A DNA stretch of 64,000 nt from Streptomyces sp. NBC_00285 (GTDB lineage: Bacteria; Actinomycetota; Actinomycetes; Streptomycetales; Streptomycetaceae), in the NCBI RefSeq assembly GCF_036174265.1, contig NZ_CP108055.1, forward strand, positions 9,238,001-9,302,000, given 5' to 3'. A program made the position numbers and the translations under genes. The notes under the pieces are model-generated. The model searched no databases and was not told the origin of the DNA. It saw only the letters and a program-made list of their open reading frames with translations. This document shows positions 34,481-42,303 of the stretch, in pieces; the first letter of the stretch is position 1; each line of letters starts with the position of its first letter.

Positions 34481-35602
34481 TCAGAGCCGCCGGGAGCGGC
34501 GGACGGTGAGGACGGCGACGTCGTCGTGCGGGCCGCCGCGGCCGGCGAAGGAACGGGCGTCGTCGTGGAGGAACTGCGGCAGCTCGGTGGGGGAGAGGGC
34601 GACGTACTTCGTCAGGCGTTCGTCGACCGGGTAGAAGGAGCCATCCGCCGAGCGGGTCTCCGTCAGGCCGTCGGTGCTCAGCAGCAGCGTGGCGCCCTCG
34701 GGGAACTCGAACCAGCCCACGGTCGTCGGTTCGTCGGCCAGCTCGGCCAGGCCCAGCGGGACGCCGGGCTCCAGTTCGGGCGTGCTGACCGCGCCGTCGT
34801 ACAGGACATGGGGCAGGACGTGTCCGCAGTTGACGGCCTGCACCTCGGTGTCCGCGTCGACGCAGACGATGAGGGCCGTGACGAAACGTTCGTCGTCGCC
34901 GGTGTGCGCGGCATACGAGTTGTGCCGAACGACCGCCGCGTCCAGGGCGTCCACCAGCGCGGTGAGAGTGGGCTCGCGGTGCGCAGCCTCCCGGAAGGCG
35001 CCGAGCACGGCGAACGCGGCACCCACGGCGGTGAGGCCCTTGCCCTGCACGTCCCCGATCAGTACCCGGGTCCCGAAGGGCGAGTCGACGACGTCGTAGA
35101 TGTCGCCGCCGACGAGCCGGTCCTCCTGGAGCGGCTCGTACACACCGTTGACCAGCACGTCGTCGGTGAGCAGGGGAAGGGGATGCAGGATGTGCCGCTG
35201 CATGGCCGCGGCGGTGGAGCGCAGCCGCAACATGGCGTGCTCCCGTCTGATCCGCCGGTGGCATCCGTAGACGGAGGTCGCGGCCAGGGCCAGGGTGAAG
35301 AGGATCAGCAGGAGGCGGTCGGACCAGTGGCCCCCGTCGCGGTCCCGCAGCAGCACGCTGGCGGTGACGACCAGCGTGGTCCACACCGCGACGAACGTGG
35401 TCTGGCGGACCGTGCCCAGCGCCGAGGCGGCCCCGGGCAGGAAGACCAGCAGTCCGAGCAGCCACACCTCGGACCCGGACACCGCGCCGAGGACCTCCAC
35501 CAGGCCCGTCACGGTCACGACCCCGGCGACCAGCTCGACGTCGCCCGGAGGCTCGATGGTGTCGAAGGCGTCGCCAGATCTCTTACGACGGCTACGGGTC
35601 AT
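34481..35602 (-). CDS. Membrane-anchored SpoIIE/PP2C-type serine phosphatase
   Basis: 373 residues from ATG 35600-35602. Residues ~20-115 contain three to four hydrophobic segments (VELVAGVVTVTGLVEVLGAV, LLGLLVFLPGAAS, LLLILFTLALAATSVYG). The catalytic domain from ~150 has GGDIYDVVDSPFGTRVLIGDVQGKG (metal Asp residues), NCGHVLPHVL, LLSTDGLTETR and GGPHDDVAVLTV. Such phosphatases usually act on anti-sigma antagonists. No GAF or PAS sensor is present. It precedes the orphan kinase on the same strand but 382 nt away. Confidence 0.9.
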   Translation of the reverse strand: MTRSRRKRSGDAFDTIEPPGDVELVAGVVTVTGLVEVLGAVSGSEVWLLGLLVFLPGAASALGTVRQTTFVAVWTTLVVTASVLLRDRDGGHWSDRLLLILFTLALAATSVYGCHRRIRREHAMLRLRSTAAAMQRHILHPLPLLTDDVLVNGVYEPLQEDRLVGGDIYDVVDSPFGTRVLIGDVQGKGLTAVGAAFAVLGAFREAAHREPTLTALVDALDAAVVRHNSYAAHTGDDERFVTALIVCVDADTEVQAVNCGHVLPHVLYDGAVSTPELEPGVPLGLAELADEPTTVGWFEFPEGATLLLSTDGLTETRSADGSFYPVDERLTKYVALSPTELPQFLHDDARSFAGRGGPHDDVAVLTVRRSRRL

Positions 35603-35732
35603 GCGCGCTCCCGGGCAGGTGGTGATCTCCTACGTTATGCAGGCCCGCTCCGCCCCGGACACGCGCCCCGCCGATCCGGCCGTCCGGGTGGGGCGCCGCT
35701 CGGCGAGTTGCCCGGTGATCCGGCCCTGCGGA

Positions 35733-35946
35733 CCGGCGGGTACGGGCCGCCGAGGCGCAGGACACCGAGATCGCCACCGTGGCCGTCGGGCCGGGCCAGG
35801 AGTACGGGGACCCCTACGGCGACCGGGCCCGTCCGAGTGAGATCGCCGACGCGGGCGCCCTGCTCGTACGGCCCGGCGGTTTCGTCGCCCTGCGGCACGC
35901 GAGCGCCGCCACCGACGCCGGGGCACTTCTTCCGGACGCGCCCTGA
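35733..35946 (+). pseudogene. C-terminal relic of a FAD-dependent aromatic monooxygenase
   Basis: In the frame ending at TGA 35944-35946 the last ~65 residues read EIATVAVGPGQEYGDPYGD, then ALLVRPGGFVALRHA, the thioredoxin-like C-terminus of phenol/resorcinol hydroxylase-type flavoproteins (DGALLVRPDGHVAWR). The FAD-binding and substrate domains (about 450 residues) are gone. It sits 69 nt before the hydroxyquinol dioxygenase gene, precisely where resorcinol hydroxylase would be expected. Confidence 0.8.
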
Positions 35947-36015
35947 GGTCCCGTCCGAACCCACCGGGTGCGCGATCATGGATGAAACGCCATGCCGACG
36001 AGGAGGAGAACCGGG

Positions 36016-36885
36016 ATGACCACCGACGCGATCGGAGCCGGTGTCACCGAGGAGGCCGTCGCAGGTCTCCACGCGACCGCCGACCCACGCCTGCGCGAGC
36101 TCCTCGCCGAACTCATCGGCCATCTGCACGACTTCGTGCGCGAGAGCCGGCTCACCCGGCAGGAGTGGGAGAAGGCGATCGCCTTCCTGACGGCGACCGG
36201 GCAGAAGTGCACCGACACCCGGCAGGAGTTCATCCTTCTCTCGGACGTCCTCGGCGTGTCCATGCTGCTGGAGACGATCAACGGCGACCGCGTCCAGGGC
36301 GCCACCGAGTCCACCGTGCTCGGCCCCTTCCACATGACCGAGTCGCCCGTCCGTGAACTCGGCGACGACATCGACCTGGTGGGCGGCAGCGAGCCGTGCG
36401 TGGTCAGCGGCCGGGTCCTGTCGGCCGACGGCACCCCGCTGCCCGGCGCCGTCCTCGACGTCTGGCAGGCCGACGACCAGGGCTTCTACGACGTCCAGCA
36501 GCCCGACGTGCAGCCCGCGGGCAACGGCCGCGGACTGTTCACCGCCGACACCGAGGGCCGTTTCTGGTTCCGCACCTGCGTCCCGGCGCCGTACCCGATT
36601 CCCACCGACGGCCCGGTCGGCGACCTGCTCCGCGCGACCGGCCGGCACCCCTACCGGCCCGCGCACATCCACTTCATCGCCGCCGCCGACGGACACACCC
36701 CCGTCACCACGCACATCTTCGTCGCGGGCAGCGACTACCTGGACTCCGACGCCGTCTTCGCCGTGAAACAGAGCCTGGTGCAGGACTTCGCGACGACCGA
36801 CGACCCGTCCCTGGCGGCGGAGTTCGGCATCCCGAACCCGTTCCGGCACGCCCGTTTCGATCTCGTACTGGAGCCGAACGCATGA
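36016..36885 (+). CDS. Hydroxyquinol 1,2-dioxygenase (intradiol)
   Basis: 289 residues from ATG 36016 with GAGGAG upstream. N-terminal dimerisation helices (RLRELLAELIGHLHDFVRE, KAIAFLTATGQKCTDTRQEF) are followed by the intradiol core: TVLGPFHMTESP, VLDVWQADDQGFYDVQ (iron Tyr), and HPYRPAHIHF (iron Tyr, His, His). The ferric enzyme cleaves hydroxyquinol to maleylacetate. The overlap of its stop with the next start (ATGA) shows a single operon, and the substrate assignment is supported by maleylacetate reductase being next. Confidence 0.92.
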   Translation: MTTDAIGAGVTEEAVAGLHATADPRLRELLAELIGHLHDFVRESRLTRQEWEKAIAFLTATGQKCTDTRQEFILLSDVLGVSMLLETINGDRVQGATESTVLGPFHMTESPVRELGDDIDLVGGSEPCVVSGRVLSADGTPLPGAVLDVWQADDQGFYDVQQPDVQPAGNGRGLFTADTEGRFWFRTCVPAPYPIPTDGPVGDLLRATGRHPYRPAHIHFIAAADGHTPVTTHIFVAGSDYLDSDAVFAVKQSLVQDFATTDDPSLAAEFGIPNPFRHARFDLVLEPNA

Positions 36886-37964
36886 CGTTCTCGGGCGACT
36901 TCACCTACGAGAGCCGCCCCGGACGGGTCGTCCTGCGGCCCGGCGCCGCCGTGAGCGCGACCCCCGGCGAAGCCGAACACCTTGGTCTGTCCAGGCTGTT
37001 GGTGGTGTGCGGCAGACGGGGTGAAGCCGTCGCGCGGGCGGTCGCGGACGCACTCGGCGACCGCTGCGCGGGGCTGCACGCCGAAGCCCGTATGCATGTG
37101 CCCGTGGAGGACGCCGACCGGGCCGTGGCGGCGGCCCGCGCGGCCGGGGCCGACGGGGTCGTCGCGGTCGGCGGCGGCTCCTCGATCGGCCTCTGCAAGG
37201 CGATCGCGCTGCACACGGGACTGCCGCTCATCGCGGTGCCGTCGACCTACTCGGGCTCCGAGATGACCCCCGTCTGGGGCCTGACCGAGAACGGGGCCAA
37301 GCGCACCGGCCGCGACCCGAAGGTCCAGCCCCGCAGTGTCGTCTACGACCCCGAACTGACCCTCTCCCTGCCGGTACCCCTCACCGTGACCAGCGGCGTC
37401 AACGCCCTCGCGCACGCCGTCGAGGCGCTCTACGCCCCGGACACCTCCCCGCTGATCGCGCTGATGGCGGAGGAAGGCGTCCGGGCGATGACCGGGGCAC
37501 TGCCCGAACTGGCCGCCGACCCGGGGGACGTGGAGGCGCGCGGACAGGCGCTCTACGCGGCGTGGCTGTGCGGCTCCTGCCTCGGGGCCACCACGATGGG
37601 ACTGCACCACAAGCTGTGCCATGTCCTCGGCGGCACCTTCGGGCTCCCGCACGCCGAGACGCACACCGTCGTCCTGCCGTACGCCCTCGCCCACAACTCC
37701 CCGGCGATCCCGGATGCGTTGACCGTGCTGGGACGGGCACTTGGCACCGACGACCCGGCACAGGCCCTGTGGGAGCTGGCCGGACGCCTGGGCGCCCCGC
37801 GCTCCCTCGCCGAACTCGGCTTCAAGGAAGGCGATGTGGCGAAGGCGGCCGCACAGGTGACGGGCCAGCCGTACGCCAATCCGCGTCCCGTGACGGCGGA
37901 CGGCGTGCGGGCGGTCCTCGCGGCCGCGTACGAGGGACGGCCACCGAGCGTCCCGGATCGGTGA
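36882..37964 (+). CDS. Maleylacetate reductase (iron-type alcohol dehydrogenase family)
   Basis: 360 residues, start overlapping the dioxygenase stop. DGVVAVGGGSSIGLCKAIAL is the nucleotide-binding GGGSxxD-like segment (Gly instead of Asp), PSTYSGSEMTPVWG and MGLHHKLCHVLGGTFGLPHAETH (split metal/substrate region) are hallmarks of maleylacetate reductases, which lack a strict iron requirement. It reduces maleylacetate to 3-oxoadipate with NAD(P)H, funnelling resorcinol/hydroxyquinol carbon to the beta-ketoadipate pathway. Confidence 0.92.
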   Translation: MTFSGDFTYESRPGRVVLRPGAAVSATPGEAEHLGLSRLLVVCGRRGEAVARAVADALGDRCAGLHAEARMHVPVEDADRAVAAARAAGADGVVAVGGGSSIGLCKAIALHTGLPLIAVPSTYSGSEMTPVWGLTENGAKRTGRDPKVQPRSVVYDPELTLSLPVPLTVTSGVNALAHAVEALYAPDTSPLIALMAEEGVRAMTGALPELAADPGDVEARGQALYAAWLCGSCLGATTMGLHHKLCHVLGGTFGLPHAETHTVVLPYALAHNSPAIPDALTVLGRALGTDDPAQALWELAGRLGAPRSLAELGFKEGDVAKAAAQVTGQPYANPRPVTADGVRAVLAAAYEGRPPSVPDR

Positions 37965-38124
37965 CACCCGAACAAGGGGTCCCCTCCGGCGCGGGCGCCA
38001 TGGCGCGTGAGTTCGGCGACCCGATGGGCCCGCCCATGGCGGGCGCCGACGTCACCGACCCCGCCGAAGCGGGACCGGGCCTGTTCAGCCGGGCGTTGTC
38101 AGTCCCGGTCGGTACGGTCGGCTC

Positions 38125-38532
38125 ATGAGAGCCGACGGAACCTTCAGCGTCACAGCGTTCGTCCCGACCGGGCTGAAGCCCGAGCCGGCCGTGGTCACCG
38201 GGCTTCCGGTCGGGGTCGCGACCATGGAGAAGCACTTCGAGGGCGAGGTCGCCGGCCGCTCGGCGACCCTGTTCACCGCCGCCTACGACCAGGAGTCGGG
38301 CGTCGGCACCTATGTGGCCATGGAGTCCTTCGAGGGCGCGCTGCACGGCCGGTCCGGCGCCTTCAACTTCGTGCACTCCGCGACGACCTCCGGCAGCGAC
38401 CGCACCGCGGAGTTCTTCACCATAGTCCCGGCCAGCGGCACCGGGGACCTGACGGGGATCTCCGGCACCGGCGGCCTCGCGGTCGACTCCGACGGCACCC
38501 ACCGCATCCGGCTCGACTACGAGCTCGGCTGA
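38125..38532 (+). CDS. DUF3224 family protein
   Basis: 135 residues from ATG 38125. HFEGEVAGRSATLFTAAYD, GTYVAMESFEGALHGRSGAF, FTIVPASGTGDLTGISGTG, and IRLDYELG are typical of DUF3224, a small beta-barrel family resembling allene-oxide-cyclase/lipocalin-like folds. Its biological role is unknown. No signal peptide is present. It stands alone between the hydroxyquinol operon and the oxidoreductase gene. Confidence 0.92.
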   Translation: MRADGTFSVTAFVPTGLKPEPAVVTGLPVGVATMEKHFEGEVAGRSATLFTAAYDQESGVGTYVAMESFEGALHGRSGAFNFVHSATTSGSDRTAEFFTIVPASGTGDLTGISGTGGLAVDSDGTHRIRLDYELG

Positions 38533-38579
38533 CACGGCCGTCGTGACCGACAGCTTCACTAAAATCACACACGACCCGA

Positions 38580-38608
38580 CTGACACTTGAGGTTTCAAGG
38601 GTTACGCT
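38580..38608 (+). promoter_or_regulatory. Promoter with dyad in its spacer, ahead of the NDH-2-like gene
   Basis: CTGACA (38580-38585), 17 bp, TACGCT (38603-38608). The spacer holds a perfect inverted repeat CTTGA-GGTT-TCAAG (38586-38599), the place where MerR-family activators bind. The GTG start lies about 70 nt downstream of the expected start point. Confidence 0.55.
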
Positions 38609-38684
38609 CACCGGCATCCGAGTGCTCGGGGGAGCGGCTCGTCCGCCATGGCACTCCCTCCCCCCACGGTTCAGGAGTCTCGGC

Positions 38685-39791
38685 GTGCGTGACGGCGACG
38701 TAGTGGTGATCGGCGGCGGCTATGCGGGCGTCCGGCTGGCGAAACGGCTGGACGCGACGGCGCGGGTCACGTTGGTGGACCGCAAAGAAGTCTTCTTCCA
38801 CCGCATCTCCTCCTTGCGCGCGGGTGTGCGCAAGGAGTGGACCGTCACCCCCTTCATCCCCTACGACAGGCTGCTGCGCCACGGCCGGGTCGTCGTGGGC
38901 AAGGTGGTCACCATCGACACCACCGAGCGGCAGGTGGTGCTGGCCGACGGGACGCGGCTGCCGTACGACGTGGTGGTCGTCGCGACCGGCGCCGACTACC
39001 CGGCTCCGGCCCGCTTCGGCGGAACCACCACCGAGGAGGCGATGAAGTCCTTCGCCGAGCACCAGCAGAAGATCGCCCTCGCCGAGCACGTCCTGGTCGT
39101 CGGCGGCGGCCCCTCCGGAGTCGAACTCAGCGCGGAGATCCGGCTGGCCCGGCCGGACGCCCGGGTCACGCTCGCGCACTCCGGTCCGGCGCTGCTCGAC
39201 AACACGGGCAGCGAACGCGCCGGACGCAAGGCGCGTGCCTGGCTGGAGTCCCACGACGTCGAGGTACGGCTCGGCTCGTTCATGGCCCCGGGCAACGACT
39301 TCGGCACCTACCGCGATGCCCAGGGCGACGTCGTCACCGCCGACCTCTCCTTCTGGGCGACCGGCACCACCCCCAACACCCTCTGGCTGCGCCTGGGCGG
39401 ACACGGCGAGTGGCTGACCCCGTCCGGGCACGTGAAGGTCGACCGCACGCTGCGGGCCAAGGGGCACCTGGACGTCTTCGCGGTCGGCGACGTCAACGAC
39501 GCCACCGAGCTGAAGATCACCCCTGCCGCGCTCGCCCAGGCCGACCTCGCCGCCTGGAACATCCGCGCCCAGCTGAACAGTTCGGGCCGGCACCGCAAGG
39601 AGCCCCGCTTCTACCGGCCCATCCACCGCTCCCCGCTGATCGTGCCCTTCGGCGCGGCCGACGGGGTGACCATGCTGCCCGTGCCGGGCGGCGAGACCGC
39701 GGTCCTCGGCGGCCGGACCACCACGCTGGCCAAGTCGAAGACCCTCATGACGCCCTACATGAGGCGCCAACTCGGCTACACGGCCGCCTGA
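38685..39791 (+). CDS. NDH-2-like/AIF-type FAD-dependent pyridine nucleotide oxidoreductase
   Basis: 368 residues from GTG 38685, with AGGAG eight bases upstream; the longer frame from 38622 has no ribosome site. VVVIGGGYAGVRLAKRL binds FAD, VVVATGADYP is the ATG motif, HVLVVGGGPSGVELSAEI binds NAD(P)H, and HLDVFAVGDVNDAT is the second FAD contact. No redox-active CxxC and no C-terminal membrane anchor. Members reduce quinones or act as soluble ferredoxin/NADH oxidoreductases. Promoter architecture suggests redox-responsive control. Confidence 0.87.
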   Translation: MRDGDVVVIGGGYAGVRLAKRLDATARVTLVDRKEVFFHRISSLRAGVRKEWTVTPFIPYDRLLRHGRVVVGKVVTIDTTERQVVLADGTRLPYDVVVVATGADYPAPARFGGTTTEEAMKSFAEHQQKIALAEHVLVVGGGPSGVELSAEIRLARPDARVTLAHSGPALLDNTGSERAGRKARAWLESHDVEVRLGSFMAPGNDFGTYRDAQGDVVTADLSFWATGTTPNTLWLRLGGHGEWLTPSGHVKVDRTLRAKGHLDVFAVGDVNDATELKITPAALAQADLAAWNIRAQLNSSGRHRKEPRFYRPIHRSPLIVPFGAADGVTMLPVPGGETAVLGGRTTTLAKSKTLMTPYMRRQLGYTAA

Positions 39792-40298
39792 TTGGCGAAG
39801 GTGACCTCCGCGGTCGCGTGCCGGGGCTCCCGGTGCGTGGCGATGTGAGGATGCGCCCGGCCGTCGGCGAGAAGGTCCCCAGCGAGGAGGCGCTTGCGCT
39901 TGAACGCGGGTCGGCGCAGCCGGTACGCCGGCGAACTCACCTGCCGTCCGGGGGAGTTGCGGCGGGCCGGCTCCGGCATCAGTAGGGCCGGCGGCGGGCC
40001 GCGAAGGACGAGGCCCGGGGGCCCTCGGTGTCACGGCCAGGGGTGCCAGAACTCCACGTGGGAAGGCGGGCGGGGGCATCGGCCCGCCTTCCTCGCTGTT
40101 CTCGGCCGACAGGTATCAGAAGTGGGCGACGGTCGGGCGCCGCAGGGGTTCGCCGCAGGCGGGGCTGGTGGGACGTGCTCGGCGGCTGTGCGCGCGGGTG
40201 GCGGCAGGCCGGGATACGCGCAGGCCGTACGGGGTGGAGGTGTGCGCGGGTGGTGGCAGGCCCGGACGCGGGCGAGACGTGCAGGTCGTGCCGGGGTC
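39792..40298. other. 507-nt gap; possible small minus-strand ORF, otherwise low-complexity GC sequence
   Basis: The left part contains a 67-codon minus-strand frame (39776-39979; MPEPARRNSPGRQVSS, then YRLRRPAFKRKRLLAG) overlapping the oxidoreductase stop; it has no ribosome site and a composition of Arg/Pro/Ala, so it is not called as a gene. From about 40140 to 40290 the sequence is G-rich with repeated gcgggtgg-type and gtgcgcggg words and no ORF of interest. Confidence 0.4.
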
Positions 40299-40976
40299 TT
40301 ACGCGTGCAGGACGTGCTGCGTCGGTCTGACCAGGCCCGATTCGTAGGCGAAGACCACCGCCTGGACCCGGCCGCGGGCGCCGATCTTGGTGAGGATGTT
40401 GCTGACGTGGGACTTCACGGTGGTCGGGGCGATGCAGAGCCGGTCGGCGATCTCGGCGTTGGAGTCGCCGCAGGCGACCGCGGTGAGCACGTCCCGTTCG
40501 CGTCCGGTGAGGGTGTCCAGCCGGTTGCCCGGCGTGCCGCTGTCGACGGCACGGTCGTCGCGGACGGCGTCGATGAGCGCACGGGTCAGTCCGGGGGAGA
40601 CCACGACGTCACCGGCGGCCACGACCCGGACGGCCGCGACCAGTTCGTCGGCGGTGGCGTCCTCGGGGAGATGCCCGGCGGCCCCGGCGCGCAAGGCGCC
40701 GTAGGGATAGGTGTCGTCGCCCGTGGTGAGGAGCAGGACGTGCGGGACGGGTCCGTCCGGTGCGTGGGCGATGCGGCGGACGGTCTCGATGGTGTCCGTG
40801 CCGGTGGTGCGGCCGTCCAGCAGGACGACGTCCGGCCGGAGCAGGGCGCTCAGCCGGACCGCCCCCGGTCCGTGCGTCGCCTCGCCGACGACGCTCAGAT
40901 CGGGCTGGGACTCCAGGAGCATGCGGAGGCCGACACGCTGAAGTGCCTGGCCGGTGGCGATGAGGACGCTGGTCAT
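40299..40976 (-). CDS. NarL/LuxR-type response regulator without adjacent kinase
   Basis: 225 residues from ATG 40974-40976; GGAG lies nine bases upstream. Receiver domain: SVLIATGQALQRVGLRML, the phospho-acceptor strand DVVLLDGRTTGTDT, LLLTTGDDTYPYGALRAGAAGHL. Output: LTGRERDVLTAVACGDSNAE and RLCIAPTTVKSHVSNILTKI, a LuxR HTH. The early acidic pair that binds Mg (usually DD) is replaced (VLIATGQ), so phosphorylation may be impaired, an atypical receiver. No sensor kinase nearby. It is divergent from the secreted zincin, with two dyads between them. Confidence 0.88.
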   Translation of the reverse strand: MTSVLIATGQALQRVGLRMLLESQPDLSVVGEATHGPGAVRLSALLRPDVVLLDGRTTGTDTIETVRRIAHAPDGPVPHVLLLTTGDDTYPYGALRAGAAGHLPEDATADELVAAVRVVAAGDVVVSPGLTRALIDAVRDDRAVDSGTPGNRLDTLTGRERDVLTAVACGDSNAEIADRLCIAPTTVKSHVSNILTKIGARGRVQAVVFAYESGLVRPTQHVLHA

Positions 40977-41014
40977 GGCGGCGTACTCCATCCTCGCCCA
41001 GCAGACGATCCGCT

Positions 41015-41033
41015 GAACGAAACGGTTTCGTTC
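41015..41033. promoter_or_regulatory. Operator dyad 1: GAACGAAAC-g-GTTTCGTTC
   Basis: A perfect 9-bp inverted repeat around one base, 39 nt upstream of the response regulator start. Shares the CGAAAC/GTTTCG core with the second dyad at 41062. Confidence 0.65.
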
Positions 41034-41061
41034 TCGTGGGATGAGACTAGCCCGCGGGGTA

Positions 41062-41081
41062 TCGAAACGGGAACGTTTCGA
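41062..41081. promoter_or_regulatory. Operator dyad 2: TCGAAACG-GGAA-CGTTTCGA
   Basis: A perfect 8-bp inverted repeat with 4-bp spacer, centred 47-48 bp from dyad 1. Pairs of GAAACG/CGTTTC dyads are reminiscent of LacI-family sites but the spacers differ between the two. Confidence 0.65.
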
Positions 41082-41252
41082 TTGTGGGGTGGGTCACATT
41101 CCGCTCCGGGTTTCGATGCCCGGTGAGGCCTCCGGACGTTCCCGCATCCCGCCACTGACGCGCCCGGGTCAGGTGCGGCAAGGAGGGCAACCCGTTCGCG
41201 AGCGGCGGCGACCTATGGGTGAAATCCCGCCCCCACGAAGGGAGTTCACTCC

Positions 41253-42104
41253 ATGCGCACCCGTATCGTGCGTCTCGTCACCGTCCTCGTCGCCCTGCTC
41301 GCGGTGTTCGCCACCCCCGCCATAACGGCGACACCGGCGCAGGCGGCGGACAACTGGAACCCGCCCGCAGGCCTCGTCCAGCCCCTGGGCGAGGTGTGGA
41401 ACCACGTCGAGTCGACCTACTCCGACCTCTACGGCTTCCGCAACTACGGCTGGGACCAGGTCGTCGCCAACAAGGGCAGCGTCAACTACTGCGTCCGCTG
41501 GGAGTCCGACGCCCCGGTCAGCGCCGCCCTGCGCGACCAGGTGCAGGCCGCCCTGAAGAAGCAGTTCGGCAAGTGGATGGCGGCCATGCTCGACAACGGC
41601 ACCGGCACCAACGCCTGGCCGTACACCACGGTGCCCGTCAACATCGTCGGCTGGGCGGTCAAGAACCGCTCCACCCTGCAGTGGACCAACAACTCGGTCG
41701 ACATCTACGCCGGAAACCTGGACTCCGGCGGCGCTCCGCAGTGCGCCCCCGACTGTGGCCGCTTCTTCCATCAGGACGGCAACTACTCGAAGTGCCCCGG
41801 CGGCGTGGCCCGCCACTACGACCAGTCGCTCTGGCTGACCAAGGGCTTCCAGGGCGGCGCCGGCGGGGACTGGGGTCAGCGTGTCGGCCAGGAGTACTTC
41901 ACCGGAGCCCTCGCCCAGGAGAACATCCATATCTATCTCCATGAAGTCGGCCACACCTTCGGTCTCGACGACTTCTACGACTGGACCCCGACCGGCCAGT
42001 GCTGCTTCCTGATGAACGCCGGCAGCGCGACCCGGATCACGGATTTCGACAAGTGGATGCTGCGCGACTTCTGGCGCCACCTGAAGAACCGGTACGGCTA
42101 CTGA
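41253..42104 (+). CDS. Secreted zincin-type metalloprotease-like protein
   Basis: 283 residues from ATG 41253 (GAAGGGAG upstream). Sec signal peptide: basic MRTRIVR, hydrophobic LVTVLVALLAVFA, cleavage near AQAAD. The mature protein has several Cys pairs and the zinc-binding motif IYLHEVGHTFGLDDFYDW (HExxHxxGxxD), in which Asp replaces the third His as in some Streptomyces small proteases. CCFLMNAGSATRITDFDKWM provides a plausible Met-turn. No propeptide is obvious. Likely extracellular, substrate unknown. Confidence 0.85.
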   Translation: MRTRIVRLVTVLVALLAVFATPAITATPAQAADNWNPPAGLVQPLGEVWNHVESTYSDLYGFRNYGWDQVVANKGSVNYCVRWESDAPVSAALRDQVQAALKKQFGKWMAAMLDNGTGTNAWPYTTVPVNIVGWAVKNRSTLQWTNNSVDIYAGNLDSGGAPQCAPDCGRFFHQDGNYSKCPGGVARHYDQSLWLTKGFQGGAGGDWGQRVGQEYFTGALAQENIHIYLHEVGHTFGLDDFYDWTPTGQCCFLMNAGSATRITDFDKWMLRDFWRHLKNRYGY

Positions 42105-42135
42105 GCACGGCGAGTCGCAAGGCCTGCTGAGTCGG

Positions 42136-42162
42136 CGGGCGGTCGGCACGTCCGACCGCCCG
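42136..42162 (+). terminator. Hairpin terminator of the zincin gene
   Basis: CGGGCGGTCGG and its exact complement around a 5-nt loop, 32 nt past the stop codon. Confidence 0.75.
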
Positions 42163-42217
42163 TCCGGTGTCGATCCCGTAGGAACCATTGACGCGTCCCG
42201 GACCGCCTGGCACTGTC

Positions 42218-42233
42218 TTGACTACGTAGTCAA
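42218..42233. promoter_or_regulatory. LacI operator 1, perfect palindrome TTGACTACGTAGTCAA
   Basis: A perfect 16-bp palindrome immediately behind a possible promoter (TTGACG 42188-42193, 17-bp spacer). Precedes the LacI-type regulator gene and repeats at 42264. Confidence 0.85.
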
Positions 42234-42263
42234 ACAGGCCAGGTCATCAAACGTGGCCAGGAC

Positions 42264-42277
42264 TGACTACGTAGTCA
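42264..42277. promoter_or_regulatory. LacI operator 2, TGACTACGTAGTCA
   Basis: A perfect 14-bp palindrome with the same core as operator 1, centres 45 bp apart, 26 nt before the regulator's ATG. Two sites at this spacing suit co-operative binding by a LacI tetramer or paired dimers. Confidence 0.85.
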
Positions 42278-42303
42278 AATAACTCCGCGGTGAGGAGACA
42301 CGC

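Noticed and set aside
38586..38599. Calling the dyad a SoxR box
   Set aside because: The arms resemble MerR-type sites, but I cannot match a known SoxR consensus and the promoter spacer is 17 bp.
39776..39979. 67-codon minus-strand ORF after the NDH-2-like gene
   Set aside because: No ribosome site, Arg/Pro-rich composition typical of shadow frames, and overlap with the neighbouring stop; not called as a gene.
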